NCBI GenBank assembly: GCA_012511175.1
Contig: JAAZGO010000004.1
Coordinates: 61,804 to 125,803 of the forward strand
Source: Fastidiosipila sp.
Lineage (GTDB): Bacteria > Bacillota > Clostridia > Saccharofermentanales > DTU023
DNA length: 64,000 nt
Direction of reading: 5' to 3'
The number at the start of each line of letters is the position of its first letter. Position 1 is the first letter of the stretch. A program made the position numbers and the translations under genes. Under the pieces are notes generated by a model. The model was not told where the DNA came from and did no database searches. It was given only the letters and a program-made list of their open reading frames with translations. Positions 1 through 10,279 of this stretch are shown piece after piece.

Positions 1-855
1 AGGCAAAAGGGCCACAGCGTGGGCTACATGGGCGATGGCATCAATGACGTCACCGCCCTGAAGGATGCCGACGTCGGCATTTCCGTTGACACCGGAGTCG
101 ACATCGCCAAGGAGTCCGCTGACGTCATCCTCCTGGAAAAGGATCTGATGGTGCTGGAAGAAGGCATTGTCGAGGGCAGAAGAACCTACGCCAATATGAT
201 CAAGTACATCAAGATGACTGCCTCGTCCAACTTCGGCAACGTACTCTCCATGCTGATCGCCGCGGCCTTCCTCCCCTTCCTGCCCATGACGGCCATCCAG
301 ATCCTGATCCTCAACCTGATCTACGACATCTCCTGCGCCTCCCTGCCCTGGGATCATGTCGACCTCGACTACCTCAAGCAGCCCCGTACCTGGGACGCCG
401 CCTCCATCAGCCGCTTCATGATCTGGATCGGCCCCACCTCCTCTGTCTTTGACATCATCTCCTACGCGCCCCTCTTCTTCTGGATCGCCCCGGCTGTGGC
501 GGGAGCCCCTTTCAACCAGCTGACCGACCCCGGTCAAACCGCGCTTTTTATCGCTGTCTTCCAGGCCGGCTGGATGGTCATCTCCATGTGGACCCAGACC
601 CTGGTCATCCACATGATACGGACCGCCAAAGTTCCCTTCATCGAGTCGAGGGCCTCGGCCCCGGTCATGCTGCTGACCGCCCTGGGCATCGCCATCCTGA
701 CCGCCCTCCCCTTTTCACCCCTGGCGGGAATCCTGAACCTGGCCCCCCTCCCGGGCCGCTTCTTCCTGCTGCTGGGCGCTGTGGTCGTAGCCTACATGCT
801 CCTGGTGTCAGTTGCCAAATACGCTTTCATCAAGCGGTACAAGGTCTGGCTCTAG
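1..855 (+). CDS. mgtA: Magnesium-transporting P-type ATPase, C-terminal part (truncated by window edge)
   Basis: The reading frame is already open at base 1, so the N-terminal two thirds of the gene lie outside the window. What remains starts just before the GDGIND motif, the P-type ATPase hinge that binds Mg2+ near the phosphorylated Asp. About six hydrophobic segments follow. The text '[15 protein letters not shown]' and '[21 protein letters not shown]' region is typical of the MgtA/MgtB subclass and not of Ca2+ or K+ pumps. The protein would import Mg2+ across the cytoplasmic membrane at the cost of ATP. No terminator is evident in the 130 bases after its stop. Confidence 0.93.
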   Translation, partial: RQKGHSVGYMGDGINDVTALKDADVGISVDTGVDIAKESADVILLEKDLMVLEEGIVEGRRTYANMIKYIKMTASSNFGNVLSMLIAAAFLPFLPMTAIQILILNLIYDISCASLPWDHVDLDYLKQPRTWDAASISRFMIWIGPTSSVFDIISYAPLFFWIAPAVAGAPFNQLTDPGQTALFIAVFQAGWMVISMWTQTLVIHMIRTAKVPFIESRASAPVMLLTALGIAILTALPFSPLAGILNLAPLPGRFFLLLGAVVVAYMLLVSVAKYAFIKRYKVWL

Positions 856-988
856 CCGGCTTGCGTGTAAACCGCCACATAATCGCTCAATTATTTTCAC
901 ATGCTGTCGGAAATTCGCTGTTCATAAATTGTTAATATAAATGGGGATGGGGGCTCTTCCCCCGAAAAACTGACAGGAAGCAGTGATT

Positions 989-2053
989 ATGACGGCAAGG
1001 AAAACGGAAAAGGAAAGAATCTGGCTGGTCACCGGTGCCTCGGGGCATCTGGGCAACACCGTGGTGCGCAAGCTGCTTAGCCAGGGCGAAGAGGTCCGCG
1101 CCTTCATTTTGGAAAAAGAGCGGCCTGTGGCTCTGCAAGGCCTCAAATGTGAAGTGGTCTCGGGCGATGTGACAGATGCGGCCAGCATCGAACCTCTGTT
1201 TGCCGGCCTGGAAGACAGGGAAATCTATCTCCTCCACCTGGCCAGCCTGATTACCATTTACGCCAAGGCCGGCCCCTGGGTCTACCGGGTCAATCCCGGC
1301 GGCACCCGGCATATGCTGGAAGCAGCAAAACGGCATGGAGTCAAACGCTTCCTCTATTGCGGAACAGTCCATACCCTGCCACTGCCCGAAGATTTTAATC
1401 AGGAAATCAGGGAAGTGGACCACTATGACCCTGACCTGGTCCACGGTGACTACGCCAAATCGAAAGCCATGGCCTCCCAGCTGGTTCTGGATGCAGCCAG
1501 GGACGGTCTGGATGCGGTCATCGTTCAGCCTTCAGGCATCATCGGTCCCAACGATTACCTGGACGGCAACTTCACCAGGCTTTTCGAAAAACTGGTCGAC
1601 AGAAAACTCCCCGCCATGATCCAGGGATCCTACAACTTTGTCGACGTCAACGATGTGGCCGAAGGCCTGATCGCGGCTGCCAAACACGGAAGGACAGGCG
1701 AAAGCTACAATCTGACCGGCCATAATGTCAGTGTTTTGGAAATCATGAACAGGGCTGCAGAAATGACAGGCCGCAAACCCTTCAAGTCAACGGCTCCCCT
1801 TTGGCTGGCCAAACTGGCAGCCCTCCCCGCTGAATGGTGGTCAAAAAGGACAGGCAAAACGCCGGTCCTCACCGGCTACTCTCTCTTCACCATGAGCAGC
1901 CCTCACCGTTTTTCCCATGAAAAGGCATCAAGGGAACTTGGCTACACCATCCGGCCCCTGGACGAGACCATCGGCAATACCCTCCGTTTCATGATTGAAC
2001 AGAAACGTTTCAAAAAAGCGGTCGATCTCCGCTACGCGCCGGACAGCTTGTAA
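989..2053 (+). CDS. NAD-dependent epimerase/dehydratase family protein (extended SDR)
   Basis: A Rossmann fold opens the protein with the dinucleotide-binding motif TGASGHLG near residue 20. The SDR catalytic signature is visible as YAKSK (Tyr-x-x-x-Lys) near residue 155. Length (354 aa) fits extended SDRs that act on nucleotide sugars, flavonol-like ketones or 3-beta-hydroxysteroids; the substrate cannot be told from the sequence. I choose the ATG at 989 because AGGAAG ends 8 bases upstream; an in-frame GTG at 983 is too close to that site. The gene stands alone, followed by a strong terminator. Confidence 0.88.
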   Translation: MTARKTEKERIWLVTGASGHLGNTVVRKLLSQGEEVRAFILEKERPVALQGLKCEVVSGDVTDAASIEPLFAGLEDREIYLLHLASLITIYAKAGPWVYRVNPGGTRHMLEAAKRHGVKRFLYCGTVHTLPLPEDFNQEIREVDHYDPDLVHGDYAKSKAMASQLVLDAARDGLDAVIVQPSGIIGPNDYLDGNFTRLFEKLVDRKLPAMIQGSYNFVDVNDVAEGLIAAAKHGRTGESYNLTGHNVSVLEIMNRAAEMTGRKPFKSTAPLWLAKLAALPAEWWSKRTGKTPVLTGYSLFTMSSPHRFSHEKASRELGYTIRPLDETIGNTLRFMIEQKRFKKAVDLRYAPDSL

Positions 2054-2076
2054 TCTTTGCAGTTTCCTGTGCGAAA

Positions 2077-2098
2077 GCCCCGGCGTGCCGGGGTTTTT
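2077..2098 (+). terminator. Rho-independent terminator after the epimerase gene
   Basis: The stem CCCCGG/CCGGGG with a CGTG loop (2078-2093) is followed by TTTTT on the plus strand. It sits 24 bases after the stop codon. On the other strand the stem is followed only by CTTTCG, so it is at best a weak terminator for the converging citF gene. Confidence 0.85.
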
Positions 2099-2114
2099 AT
2101 TTGAAGCGATCCGC

Positions 2115-3527
2115 TCAGGAAACTGCCCGGATCAGGTCGAGCAACTCCCCGTCACGGCTGATGACCCGGGCCACCGTCCGGCCCTCCGTCTTTCTTCTGG
2201 CCGGAACCCCCGTCAGTGATTCAGCCTTCTTTTTCAGATCCCCCATGGTGTGGACCGGCAGGCCTGCTTCGTTCAGGCGATCTTTCAGTTCGGCATTTTT
2301 CGGGTTGCAGGCCAGGCCGTACGGGGTCACCAGCAGGTCGACATCCCGGCCCGGTGTGCTGATGGTTCCGACACGGTCTACAATCAGGGGCAGCCTGGCC
2401 CGGATCAGGGGGGCCACCATAACTGCCAGCCTGGCGCCCGCCGCCGTATCGCTGTGACCGCCGGAGCCGCCCATAATCAGGCCGTTTGAATCGGTATGGA
2501 CGTTGACATTAAAATCAAGATCGATTTCCGTCGCCCCAAGGATGACCGCATCCAGATGGTCAACAACCGCGCTTCTGGCAAAGGGGCTGGCATAGGTTGA
2601 GGCGCTGATCTCCCGGTGCCTTTCGTTTGCAATCATGGAGCGGACCGCCTCCCGGTCAAAACACTGGACGTCCAAAAGTGAATGAAAAAGACCCTCCTCG
2701 AAGAGACCGACCAGCGTGCCGGTGATGCCGCCGGAGGCAAAACTTCCCCTGATTCCTTTTTGGCGCATGATGTCGCCCAGGAAGCGGGCCACCGCCAAAG
2801 AGGCCCCGCCCGCGCCTGTCTGGAAAGAAAAACCGTCCCGGACCAGGCCCGAGGCCATCAGGGCATCCGCCGCGTATTCTGCCATGAGCAGGCCGATGAG
2901 GTCGCGGGTCACCCGGGTGGTTCCCGAAATGATCTTGTCAGGATCACCGATGGAGTCCACCAGGACTACTGCGTCAACCAGCCGCTCATCGATGGAGGCC
3001 GGCGTGGCCGGGTAATCTTCCAGCTGATCCGCAATGACGATGACGTAACCGGCATGCAGCGCATCCGGCATGGCATAGCCGATGGAACCGAAAGCCGACC
3101 GGCCGCCCTGCCCATTGCAGTTGCCCGCCCGGTCAACAGCTGAGGCCGCAATAAAAGCCACGTCGATGTGGGCCTCCCCCCGCTCCAGAGCGGCGGGCCG
3201 GCCCCCGTGACTGCGGAAAACAACCGGCTTTTCCAGGACGCCCCGGGAGATGGCGTGGCCGACTGCGGGATGCATGTAATTGCACTCGATGCCTGTGACC
3301 GTTCCCGCCCGGATATGGTCAAGAATAGGCTGGTGACAGGCCATGACAGCCGCCGTATTGACGGTCAGACCGCGAAGCCCCTGCCTGGCGCATTCAGCCA
3401 GGACCAGGTTCTGCACCCGGTCACCCTCCCTGAGATGATGGTGAAAGGAAAGGGTCATGCCGTCCTTCAAGCCTGAAGCACGGATGGCATCGGCCAGGGA
3501 TGCCAGAATTTTATCGTCCCGGTTCAT
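2115..3527 (-). CDS. citF: Citramalate/citrate lyase alpha subunit (CoA-transferase type)
   Basis: The 470-residue protein matches the CitF family: the alpha subunit exchanges the acetyl group on the acyl carrier protein for the substrate acid, as an acetyl-ACP:acid transferase. The ATG at 3527 is preferred because GAGGAGG lies 6 bases upstream; longer in-frame starts run back to 3569. It overlaps citE by 17 bases and is the last gene of the methylaspartate operon. Because the operon makes citramalate from mesaconate, the complex is most likely citramalate lyase (acetate + pyruvate), the homologue of citrate lyase. Citrate lyase cannot be excluded from sequence alone. Confidence 0.93.
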   Translation of the reverse strand: MNRDDKILASLADAIRASGLKDGMTLSFHHHLREGDRVQNLVLAECARQGLRGLTVNTAAVMACHQPILDHIRAGTVTGIECNYMHPAVGHAISRGVLEKPVVFRSHGGRPAALERGEAHIDVAFIAASAVDRAGNCNGQGGRSAFGSIGYAMPDALHAGYVIVIADQLEDYPATPASIDERLVDAVVLVDSIGDPDKIISGTTRVTRDLIGLLMAEYAADALMASGLVRDGFSFQTGAGGASLAVARFLGDIMRQKGIRGSFASGGITGTLVGLFEEGLFHSLLDVQCFDREAVRSMIANERHREISASTYASPFARSAVVDHLDAVILGATEIDLDFNVNVHTDSNGLIMGGSGGHSDTAAGARLAVMVAPLIRARLPLIVDRVGTISTPGRDVDLLVTPYGLACNPKNAELKDRLNEAGLPVHTMGDLKKKAESLTGVPARRKTEGRTVARVISRDGELLDLIRAVS

Positions 3528-4410
3528 GATCTGCCTCCTCATCCCGCAGGAGCCCTGCGGCACCGGCAAGTGCCAGAATCCGTTGCGCCTGCCTCAGGAC
3601 CGGCAGGTCAATCATCCTGCCCCGAAGGGAAACAGCTCCCTGACCGCTCCTTTGACCCTCTTCCATGGCTTCTGCCACTTCTCTGGCATAAAGGATTTCT
3701 TCGCGGCTGGGCGTGAAGGCCCGGTGGATGGCTTTCAGGTGAGAGGGGGAAATGCAAAGCTTGCCGGTGAATCCCAGGTCTTTGACAAAACGTGCCTCCT
3801 GCTCACAACCCTCAGCATCATGGACATCAGTGAAGGGCGTATCCAGGGCATCAATCCCTGTGGCCTTGGCCGCCATGACCAGGCGGGACCTGCTGTAAAA
3901 AATTTCCCAGCCTTCCCTGGTTCTGGGGCAGCCCAGGTCAGCCGACAGATCCTCCCCCCCCAGAGCCAGGCCCGTCATCCGGGGTGAAGCCAGGGCAGCG
4001 TCCAGGGCGTGTTCAATGCCCAGGGCCGTTTCGAGCAGGGCTACCAGACCCGTGCTGCCCTCTTGTCTCCCCTCTTCTCTTTCGGCCCGGGAGAGCAGGG
4101 AATCCGCCTCCTTGACCGTCCCGGCCCCTCCAACCTTGGGCAGCAGAATGGTCTGGACACCGGCCGCCACCATGGCCCTCAGGTCAGCTTTGGCTTCAAC
4201 CGAGCCCAGGTCATTGATGCGAACCATCCGCTCGCGCGGCCCGAAATCCAGAAAACGGAGCGCGCGGGCCACCAGATCCCGTGCTGCGTCTTTTTCACCG
4301 GCCGGGACCGAATCCTCCAGGTCGAAGATAATGGCGTCAGCCGGGAGCACCTCGCTGTTTTGGATCATGTTGGGCCGGTTTCCCGGAATAAATAAAAGCG
4401 ACCGTCTCAT
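3511..4410 (-). CDS. citE: Citramalate/citrate lyase beta subunit
   Basis: CitE/HpcH-type TIM-barrel protein of 299 aa, the usual size. It begins 'MRRSLLFIPGNRPNM', typical of the family, and the region 'IIFDLEDSVP' carries the acidic residues that ligate Mg2+. The beta subunit cleaves the acyl-ACP thioester, here probably citramalyl-ACP to pyruvate plus acetyl-ACP. The start codon overlaps the citD stop by 4 bases and its 3' end overlaps citF, which indicates translational coupling of a three-subunit complex. Confidence 0.95.
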   Translation of the reverse strand: MRRSLLFIPGNRPNMIQNSEVLPADAIIFDLEDSVPAGEKDAARDLVARALRFLDFGPRERMVRINDLGSVEAKADLRAMVAAGVQTILLPKVGGAGTVKEADSLLSRAEREEGRQEGSTGLVALLETALGIEHALDAALASPRMTGLALGGEDLSADLGCPRTREGWEIFYSRSRLVMAAKATGIDALDTPFTDVHDAEGCEQEARFVKDLGFTGKLCISPSHLKAIHRAFTPSREEILYAREVAEAMEEGQRSGQGAVSLRGRMIDLPVLRQAQRILALAGAAGLLRDEEADHEPGR

Positions 4411-4679
4411 GTCTTCTCCTCCTGGCTTGCCCGCCGGAGCACCGTTGTGAGCCGGGCCTCCAGGGTGCAGTTGAGCGCGCCCCGGTCGGTCAGATCGATC
4501 CGGCCGGACGTGATATCAAATTCCCGGAGAATTTCATGGACTGTCTGGAGAATAACCTCCCCATACTGCTCCTTGACCGGGGACTCCAGGCTGATCTCCA
4601 GGCGATCGGCCGGCTCTGCCGTGATAAAAACATCACCTGACTCCAGGGTTCCCGCCCGTGCTTTTCTCAAGAGCTTCAT
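4407..4679 (-). CDS. citD: Citramalate/citrate lyase acyl carrier protein (gamma subunit)
   Basis: Small 90-residue carrier protein of the CitD family. Ser14, in the context TLESGDV, matches the serine that carries the 2'-(5''-phosphoribosyl)-3'-dephospho-CoA prosthetic group in characterised CitD proteins. The genes usually needed to make and acetylate that group (citX, citG, citC) are not in this operon or window and must lie elsewhere. The start overlaps the end of the ammonia-lyase gene by 4 bases. Confidence 0.95.
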   Translation of the reverse strand: MKLLRKARAGTLESGDVFITAEPADRLEISLESPVKEQYGEVILQTVHEILREFDITSGRIDLTDRGALNCTLEARLTTVLRRASQEEKT

Positions 4680-5938
4680 GGCCTGCCTCCTTCCGTCCGC
4701 CGCCAGGCGCGAAGCGCCAGGATGCGCTGCATCTCGTTATAGACAATCATGTAACCTTCATCCACTCCCATGCCGGGCTTGGCCAGGATCTGGCCGGGCC
4801 CCGCGGCCATGGCAACGTGGACGCAGACCTGGGATGAACGGTCCGTCTCATTGCAGGTCCCTCCCTGATAGGCCTTGACCCCCTTCTTGCGGCAATAGAG
4901 AATTGATTCCACTGTTTTGTGAAGGCTGCCCAGGTCGGGTGTCTTGATCTGGATCATGTGGCCGGCACCGGCATCCGCGAATGCCCTGACGTCCTCATAG
5001 GTGTTGCACCATTCGTCCGCCACCAGCTCGACCGGGATGGCACGCCTTTCAACTTCCCGGGTCAGGCGGGCCAGCCATTCGATCTGGCTTTGCCTGGAGC
5101 CGGCGTCGAGCGGCCCTTCAATCCGGAGTGCAAAGGGGTGGGCCAGGGAAACCAGTTTTGCCAGATAATCGCTGATGGCGTCAATCCGGCTGTAGCCGAA
5201 CAAGTGGCCGATCATGCCGTAGACGTCAATGTGGAAAACGGGGTGGTAGCCGGGATTCTGCCGGAAGGAGATAACCCGGTCGCGAAGCCAGGCGACATAG
5301 TCTGCCAGGCCCTGGCCCATGGGGCCGATCTTGTCCGGATTGTTGATCAGGGCATGGGGGAGGACGTCCACCTCCTTGATGATCATCTTGTCGGCATTGT
5401 CGTGGCGTTCGTCACCGGTCTGCGAAAAGATGGGAATCATCCGGTCACTCACCTGGGTGCCGTACTCGTCCGCCACCACCTCGCACATGAGTCGGCCGGT
5501 CGTCCGGGCGACAGCGTCCAGGACGGCTTGGGACAGGCCGTAGCGGATGGCGCTGTGGAGGGGCCTGCCCTGCCGGTCCCTGTACATTTCAAAAGCTTCC
5601 ATAGTGTCACAAAACGAAGTCAGGGTCCTGCCGGTCAAAAGCGGCGCCAGCTCGCTTTCGATCAGGGGCATGAAATCCGACGCCAGAAAGAGCGGGTCAC
5701 GCCCGCCCGTTCCGGAGTATTGAACGGCGGCGCAATCGCCTAGGGCCAGCTGGCCATCTTCCAGGATCAGCATGAGGGAGATGGCTTCCCCCGCTTGGCG
5801 GATGCTGGAAAAACCGGGGGTGGCGGGCTGGCCGACATAAAAGTTGCCGTCACTCAATGCGCCGGCCTTGATGGCCTGCTGGTCGTCGAAATAAAAGCCT
5901 GTCCGTCCGGGCGCGCAAATCACTTTTTCGATTCTCAT
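4676..5938 (-). CDS. mal: Methylaspartate ammonia-lyase
   Basis: The 420-residue protein is an enolase-superfamily member that eliminates ammonia from (2S,3S)-3-methylaspartate to give mesaconate. The family's residues are visible: the catalytic Lys in 'HMIQIKTPDLG', the metal-binding acids in 'HIDVYG', 'RIEGPLD' and 'VADEWCN', and the His of 'VLPHALINN'. It lies between glmE (9-base gap) and citD (4-base overlap), the position expected from its step in the pathway. K+ and Mg2+ dependence is known for the family. Confidence 0.96.
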   Translation of the reverse strand: MRIEKVICAPGRTGFYFDDQQAIKAGALSDGNFYVGQPATPGFSSIRQAGEAISLMLILEDGQLALGDCAAVQYSGTGGRDPLFLASDFMPLIESELAPLLTGRTLTSFCDTMEAFEMYRDRQGRPLHSAIRYGLSQAVLDAVARTTGRLMCEVVADEYGTQVSDRMIPIFSQTGDERHDNADKMIIKEVDVLPHALINNPDKIGPMGQGLADYVAWLRDRVISFRQNPGYHPVFHIDVYGMIGHLFGYSRIDAISDYLAKLVSLAHPFALRIEGPLDAGSRQSQIEWLARLTREVERRAIPVELVADEWCNTYEDVRAFADAGAGHMIQIKTPDLGSLHKTVESILYCRKKGVKAYQGGTCNETDRSSQVCVHVAMAAGPGQILAKPGMGVDEGYMIVYNEMQRILALRAWRRTEGGRP

Positions 5939-5947
5939 GCCTGCCCC

Positions 5948-7402
5948 CTATGTTCTCGGCCGGCCTACCAGCCGTCCTTTGCTGATGGCATAGACGTCGT
6001 CGATTACCATCTGGAAGGATGCCTGCCGGTTTTCATACTTGGCCCGCTCCTCCATTTTTTCCCGGTGCAGATCGATCAGTTCCTGAGTCAGCGGGATGTT
6101 GCCGACATGGAAGAGCCGGATGGCGCCGTCATTGTCGCGGGCCGGCAGCATCTTGCCTGCGTTATAGCGGCTGGGCGCGAAGGGAATATCGAGAACACCG
6201 GAGCGGATCGCCAGGATGGCACCCTGGGCGATGTCGCCCTTGCCCAGCTCCAGACAGCGATCCAGGACACAGCGGGTCTCCGAGGCGATGATGACCTTCT
6301 CGTCTTTGAGGCTGTACGTATTAAGGCTCTGCTCCCCCAGCATATTAATCATCTGATGGGTGCAAAGCATGCCCGCCGCATTGGCTTCCCGGGTCGGCAC
6401 CCCCACGGCCTCGTGAGGAGTCTTGACAATGACCTTGGTGGCGTGCGACAGGGCGGCCACCGCACTCCCCCAGGAAATGACTGCGTAGGCCTTGGCCTCT
6501 TCATGGGGGAAGCCCCCCATCCATTGGTGAAGAACAGTGGTTACCCTGACATCGCCATAGCCAAACTTGCGAAGATACTCATCGGTCAGGCTCTGCAGAA
6601 CCTGGATGGCTGCCACGTCCTGGACCAGGTTGCCGCATTGACCGTAACCGACTGTGATGTTTTTCACCCCCTGCTCGGCCGCAAGCAGGCTTTCGATGAT
6701 GGCCACACTATGTGAAATGAAAGGCGGGACCAGGGTACCGGTCAATGGGCCGTAAGGTTCCCGGTTGATGGGACAGCCCGCCTCCTCATAAAGACCGGTC
6801 AGGCGGTCGACGTACTGCCAGTCCCGGATAGTTGTCTCCAGGGAAACATTTTTCGCGTAGGGGATGTTGTAGGAAATGCCCCCGCCCTCGTAGCTGGTGT
6901 AGCCCCCCGCATAAGCGATTTCGGTCAGGAGCCTGGCATCCGGCGTGCCATGCCTGATCTGCAGGGGCGTATCGAGCGCGCTGATCAGCTGGCGGCAGCC
7001 GCTGACGCCATGGTTGACAGCCGGAAAGCCGTTCAGCATGGCCTTTTGTGTCCGGACCGATTCAGCGATCCCGATTTCCGCCTCCTGGTAGCGGTTTTGC
7101 CTGGTATAGCTGTCGATGGTCGTCGGCAGAAGATCCGCCTCACCCACATCCTGCAGGTAGGTCAAAAGATTGATCATGTCCTGGATGAGCGGAACGCCGG
7201 CCCGGGGCTGGACCAGGGTCCTGCCCTCTTCCTGTGCCCGGTTGAGCTTACGGCTGAAGATCTTGTGCCCGGGAAGCTGTCGATGGAAGCCGAAAGCCTC
7301 CTCAAGATCAACCTCCTTGCCGGTCGGCCATTGCGTCAGAACCTCCTTGCGCTCCTTCTCCAATTGATCGCGCGTCCACCTTTTGTTTTTCAGTTCATCC
7401 AT
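5948..7402 (-). CDS. glmE: Methylaspartate mutase (glutamate mutase) subunit E
   Basis: The 484-residue TIM-barrel catalytic subunit of adenosylcobalamin-dependent glutamate mutase, which rearranges L-glutamate to (2S,3S)-3-methylaspartate. Length and the stretches '[10 protein letters not shown]', '[11 protein letters not shown]' and '[16 protein letters not shown]' match the MutE/GlmE family. A clear AGGAGAAGGGT ribosome site precedes the ATG at 7402. Together with GlmS it forms the active heterotetramer; the mutL gene between them is the usual arrangement in clostridia. Confidence 0.96.
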   Translation of the reverse strand: MDELKNKRWTRDQLEKERKEVLTQWPTGKEVDLEEAFGFHRQLPGHKIFSRKLNRAQEEGRTLVQPRAGVPLIQDMINLLTYLQDVGEADLLPTTIDSYTRQNRYQEAEIGIAESVRTQKAMLNGFPAVNHGVSGCRQLISALDTPLQIRHGTPDARLLTEIAYAGGYTSYEGGGISYNIPYAKNVSLETTIRDWQYVDRLTGLYEEAGCPINREPYGPLTGTLVPPFISHSVAIIESLLAAEQGVKNITVGYGQCGNLVQDVAAIQVLQSLTDEYLRKFGYGDVRVTTVLHQWMGGFPHEEAKAYAVISWGSAVAALSHATKVIVKTPHEAVGVPTREANAAGMLCTHQMINMLGEQSLNTYSLKDEKVIIASETRCVLDRCLELGKGDIAQGAILAIRSGVLDIPFAPSRYNAGKMLPARDNDGAIRLFHVGNIPLTQELIDLHREKMEERAKYENRQASFQMVIDDVYAISKGRLVGRPRT

Positions 7403-7418
7403 ACCCTTCTCCTGATCC

Positions 7419-8828
7419 TTAATCCTGATGCAGGGTTTGCCCGCACCGGCCGATCAAGCGCAGCTCGCGCTTCATGACCCGCAGGGCAATCTCCGGCTGG
7501 CTTTCCGCCAAAACACCCATGGCGGACAAAATATAGGACTGATCCAGGAATGCTTCAGCCTGGCGGGGCCGCAGCGATTCCGGATGCAGGCTGCTGTGAA
7601 GTGCCTGGCCGGCAATGGCCAGCGGATCACCTGCATAAACCAGGGGACCACCCGTCAGGATGATGCGCTCCATAAGCCTTAAGTTTTTGCCGGTCTGCAT
7701 GTAGGCAATCCCCATGGGCGTGTAAACCCGGGTGAGGGTTCCCGCATGGCGCCGCGAGGCGATCTCAACGGCTCCTGCAGCCAGTGCGTCATCCAATTTT
7801 CTCAGCCGGCCGGCTGCGGAGGGAACCGTTGAAGGCCTGGCAGCCAGCTGACCGATCAGGGCGCTGACCTGATCGGCAGGAAGTTCCGCCCGGCAGGCGA
7901 TCCAGTCAAGGCCCTTCTCCCCCGCAATCCCCTGGATGCTGTATCGAACCCCGATATCCCCCTCGACGGTCCGCTTGGCGTAGGGTTCCTCCAGCCCCTT
8001 GAAAATGATTTGCAGGTCGTCCGGTTCTCCCCGCCCAATCGAATAGACATCGGTGGTGGCACCGCCTACATCGATGGCCATCAGCTCCCCGATTCCCGGT
8101 TCCCCGCCGCATCCGTCAGCCAGAAGCCTGACGGCAGACAGGATGGCGGAAGGTGTCGGCATCAGGATGCCCGACAAAAGCTCCCGGGTCCTGGATAAGC
8201 CCCGGGCAGTGACGATCCTGGACAGGAAGAGGGCCCGTATTTCCTTTTGAACCGGCTCGATATTGAGTTCGCCGAAGCGGGGCATGACATTGGGACAGAG
8301 GGTCAGGGGAAAATCGGAAAGGATCCGCTCGCAGTCGTCAAGGGCGCTCCGGTTGCCGGCATAAATGATGGGAAAGCGGACTGACAGGGAGGCAAGCTTT
8401 TCGGCATTGCCCGTGATGCATTCGCGGTTGCCGCCGTCCGTTCCTCCGGTCAGAAGAAAAATATCGGGCGGGTCATCTTCGATGGCGGTCAGGTCACGGC
8501 TGCTCAATTCATGGCTGAAAAGCCGGCAAATCCGGGCTCCCGCCCCCAGGGCAGCCTGCCGGGCCGCCTCAGCCGTCAACTCAGGCACCAGGCCTGAAAC
8601 CATCATGCGGAGGCCGCCTGCCGCCGACGAACAGGCAAGCCGCATCCGGTAATCCAGATCCCCCGTCTGCACCTCAAGTAATGCAAGTGCCTTGTCAAGG
8701 CCTTTCATGATGTCGTCAGCTGAAGTCGTGCAGGCGGAAGAAGTGCCCAGGATCCGCTCCTGGTCGAGATCAAGGGCAGTCAGCTTGGTGTAGGTGCTGC
8801 CGAAGTCGATCAGAAGGGCCGGGTGCAT
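7419..8828 (-). CDS. glmL: MutL-type accessory protein of glutamate mutase
   Basis: The 469-residue protein has an ASKHA (actin/hexokinase/Hsp70) ATPase fold: the first phosphate loop '[15 protein letters not shown]' is at the N-terminus and a second, '[15 protein letters not shown]', near residue 250. Members of this family are encoded between the two mutase subunits in clostridia and are thought to reactivate or chaperone the B12 enzyme; that role is inferred for the family and not proven. It begins 1 base after the glmS stop, so it should be co-translated. Confidence 0.93.
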   Translation of the reverse strand: MHPALLIDFGSTYTKLTALDLDQERILGTSSACTTSADDIMKGLDKALALLEVQTGDLDYRMRLACSSAAGGLRMMVSGLVPELTAEAARQAALGAGARICRLFSHELSSRDLTAIEDDPPDIFLLTGGTDGGNRECITGNAEKLASLSVRFPIIYAGNRSALDDCERILSDFPLTLCPNVMPRFGELNIEPVQKEIRALFLSRIVTARGLSRTRELLSGILMPTPSAILSAVRLLADGCGGEPGIGELMAIDVGGATTDVYSIGRGEPDDLQIIFKGLEEPYAKRTVEGDIGVRYSIQGIAGEKGLDWIACRAELPADQVSALIGQLAARPSTVPSAAGRLRKLDDALAAGAVEIASRRHAGTLTRVYTPMGIAYMQTGKNLRLMERIILTGGPLVYAGDPLAIAGQALHSSLHPESLRPRQAEAFLDQSYILSAMGVLAESQPEIALRVMKRELRLIGRCGQTLHQD

Positions 8829-8829
8829 C

Positions 8830-9252
8830 TCATTTCACTCCCAGGTCCTTATCCAGGCAGGCGATGGCTTCCTCGGGAGTCGTGCCCGGAGGGAAGACGC
8901 GGTCAAAACCCATGGCCCGGAAACGTTTTTCCACATCGGAAAAATCCTGCTTGCCGACAACGATATTGCCGCCTACATATAGAAGAATTTCGCCCAGGCC
9001 GGCTTCTTCACACTTTTCCCGAAGGCCGCGGCAGTCGAGTTCACCGTGACCGTACAGGGACGACACAATGATGGCGTCCGCCCCGGTTTCCAGAGCAGCT
9101 CCAATAAACTCCTCCTGGGAAACCATGACCCCCAGATTGGTAACCTGGTAGCCGGCTTCGCGAAAGGCGAATTCGAGAATCCTGATACCGACCGCGTGGA
9201 CGTCGGCCCCGATCACGCCAATCACCAGCATCCTGCCCTCTCCCTGCTCCAT
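8830..9252 (-). CDS. glmS: Methylaspartate mutase sigma subunit (B12-binding)
   Basis: The 140-residue cobalamin-binding subunit of glutamate mutase. The B12 signature DxHxxG is seen as 'DVHAVG' around residues 17-22, where the His replaces the dimethylbenzimidazole as lower cobalt ligand, with the further 'SLYGHGE' and 'GGNIVVG' turns of the flavodoxin-like fold. The ATG at 9252 has AAAGGA 9 bases upstream. It starts the mutase block glmS-glmL-glmE, 31 bases after the regulator gene. Confidence 0.96.
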   Translation of the reverse strand: MEQGEGRMLVIGVIGADVHAVGIRILEFAFREAGYQVTNLGVMVSQEEFIGAALETGADAIIVSSLYGHGELDCRGLREKCEEAGLGEILLYVGGNIVVGKQDFSDVEKRFRAMGFDRVFPPGTTPEEAIACLDKDLGVK

Positions 9253-9283
9253 AGCCTGAGTCCTTTCTGGAATAGCCCGCCGG

Positions 9284-10279
9284 TCAGCCGGTCAGCCATT
9301 CGCGCAGTTCACCATATTTTTTTTCAATGGCCCTCGTCAAATACAATAGTGATCCCTGATCGCAGTTGAAGGCCGTTCGTATCAGGGTCCGGCCCCTTGC
9401 CAGCTCTCCGCGGAAAAGTGCCGCTTCAGCCGATCCCACCAGGCTGATGTAATCAGGGGGCAGGATGATGACTTCATGACGCTCAACAAAGCGGCGCGTC
9501 TTCTCCAGGTTTCCGAACAAAGCAAAATCCAGCTGAAAACTTTCATTCAGCACCTGGCCGCACGCCTGCTTCAGGATGTTGGAAAAATCACGGCTGACCG
9601 TCAGCACCCCGATACGGGCCCCTTTGGGGAGTTTCTGACAGGCCAGCAGGGTTTCAGGGCTGACAGCAAGGACAACCGGCATGATGGTCACCTGCGGCAG
9701 GGCAAGTGATTCCAGTTCCGTGCAGAGCCCGGCAGGCGCGACCAGAAGATCATAGCCTTCTGCCAGTCTTTCCGGCTGGGCAGTCACATCGCTGTAGGGA
9801 ATGCGGTCGATCTGAATCTGACGGAAATCCGTGAGCGGCCGGTGGATGATGGACCGCTCCTCCGCTGTCGCAGCGACAATGGCCAGGCGCAGGGCCCGGG
9901 TTGATTCTTCTTTTTGCCGCAGACGCAGTTCAAAAAAAATGGCCATTTCCCGGGCTGTGAATCCCAGACCCGAAAGGAGATGAATGGCACGATCGATGAC
10001 GGTCAGTGCCTTGTCTTTACGGCCGGCCGGGTCGGGCGCTTGCTCAGGTTCCGCGACAAAAGTCCCCCGGCCTCTTTGCATCCGGATCAGGCCATCGCGC
10101 TCCAGGAGGCCGTAGACGTGGCGCATGGTGCCCACCGAAACCCCATAACTGGCAGCCGCATCGCGGATGGATGGCAGCTGCTGGCCAGGCTCCCGCTTGC
10201 CCGATTGAATTTCCTGCCGGATCAGGTCAACCAGCTTCCGGTAGAGCAGACCGCTTGGTTGGCCTCCGTGGTCAGTCAT
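9284..10279 (-). CDS. GntR-family transcriptional regulator with unrecognised C-terminal domain
   Basis: The N-terminal 75 residues form a GntR winged helix ('[17 protein letters not shown]', '[14 protein letters not shown]', '[10 protein letters not shown]'). The remaining ~250 residues do not look like the FCD, UTRA or aminotransferase domains; they show alternating strand/helix segments such as '[11 protein letters not shown]' and '[13 protein letters not shown]' that could be a periplasmic-binding-protein-like ligand sensor. I choose the ATG at 10279, which overlaps the end of the hydratase beta gene (8 bases). It is embedded inside the operon it probably controls; the effector may be glutamate or a pathway intermediate. 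Confidence 0.88.
   Translation of the reverse strand: MTDHGGQPSGLLYRKLVDLIRQEIQSGKREPGQQLPSIRDAAASYGVSVGTMRHVYGLLERDGLIRMQRGRGTFVAEPEQAPDPAGRKDKALTVIDRAIHLLSGLGFTAREMAIFFELRLRQKEESTRALRLAIVAATAEERSIIHRPLTDFRQIQIDRIPYSDVTAQPERLAEGYDLLVAPAGLCTELESLALPQVTIMPVVLAVSPETLLACQKLPKGARIGVLTVSRDFSNILKQACGQVLNESFQLDFALFGNLEKTRRFVERHEVIILPPDYISLVGSAEAALFRGELARGRTLIRTAFNCDQGSLLYLTRAIEKKYGELREWLTG

Noticed and set aside
2115..4679. Citrate fermentation cluster
   Set aside because: No citrate transporter, citC, citX, citG or oxaloacetate decarboxylase is present; context fits citramalate cleavage.
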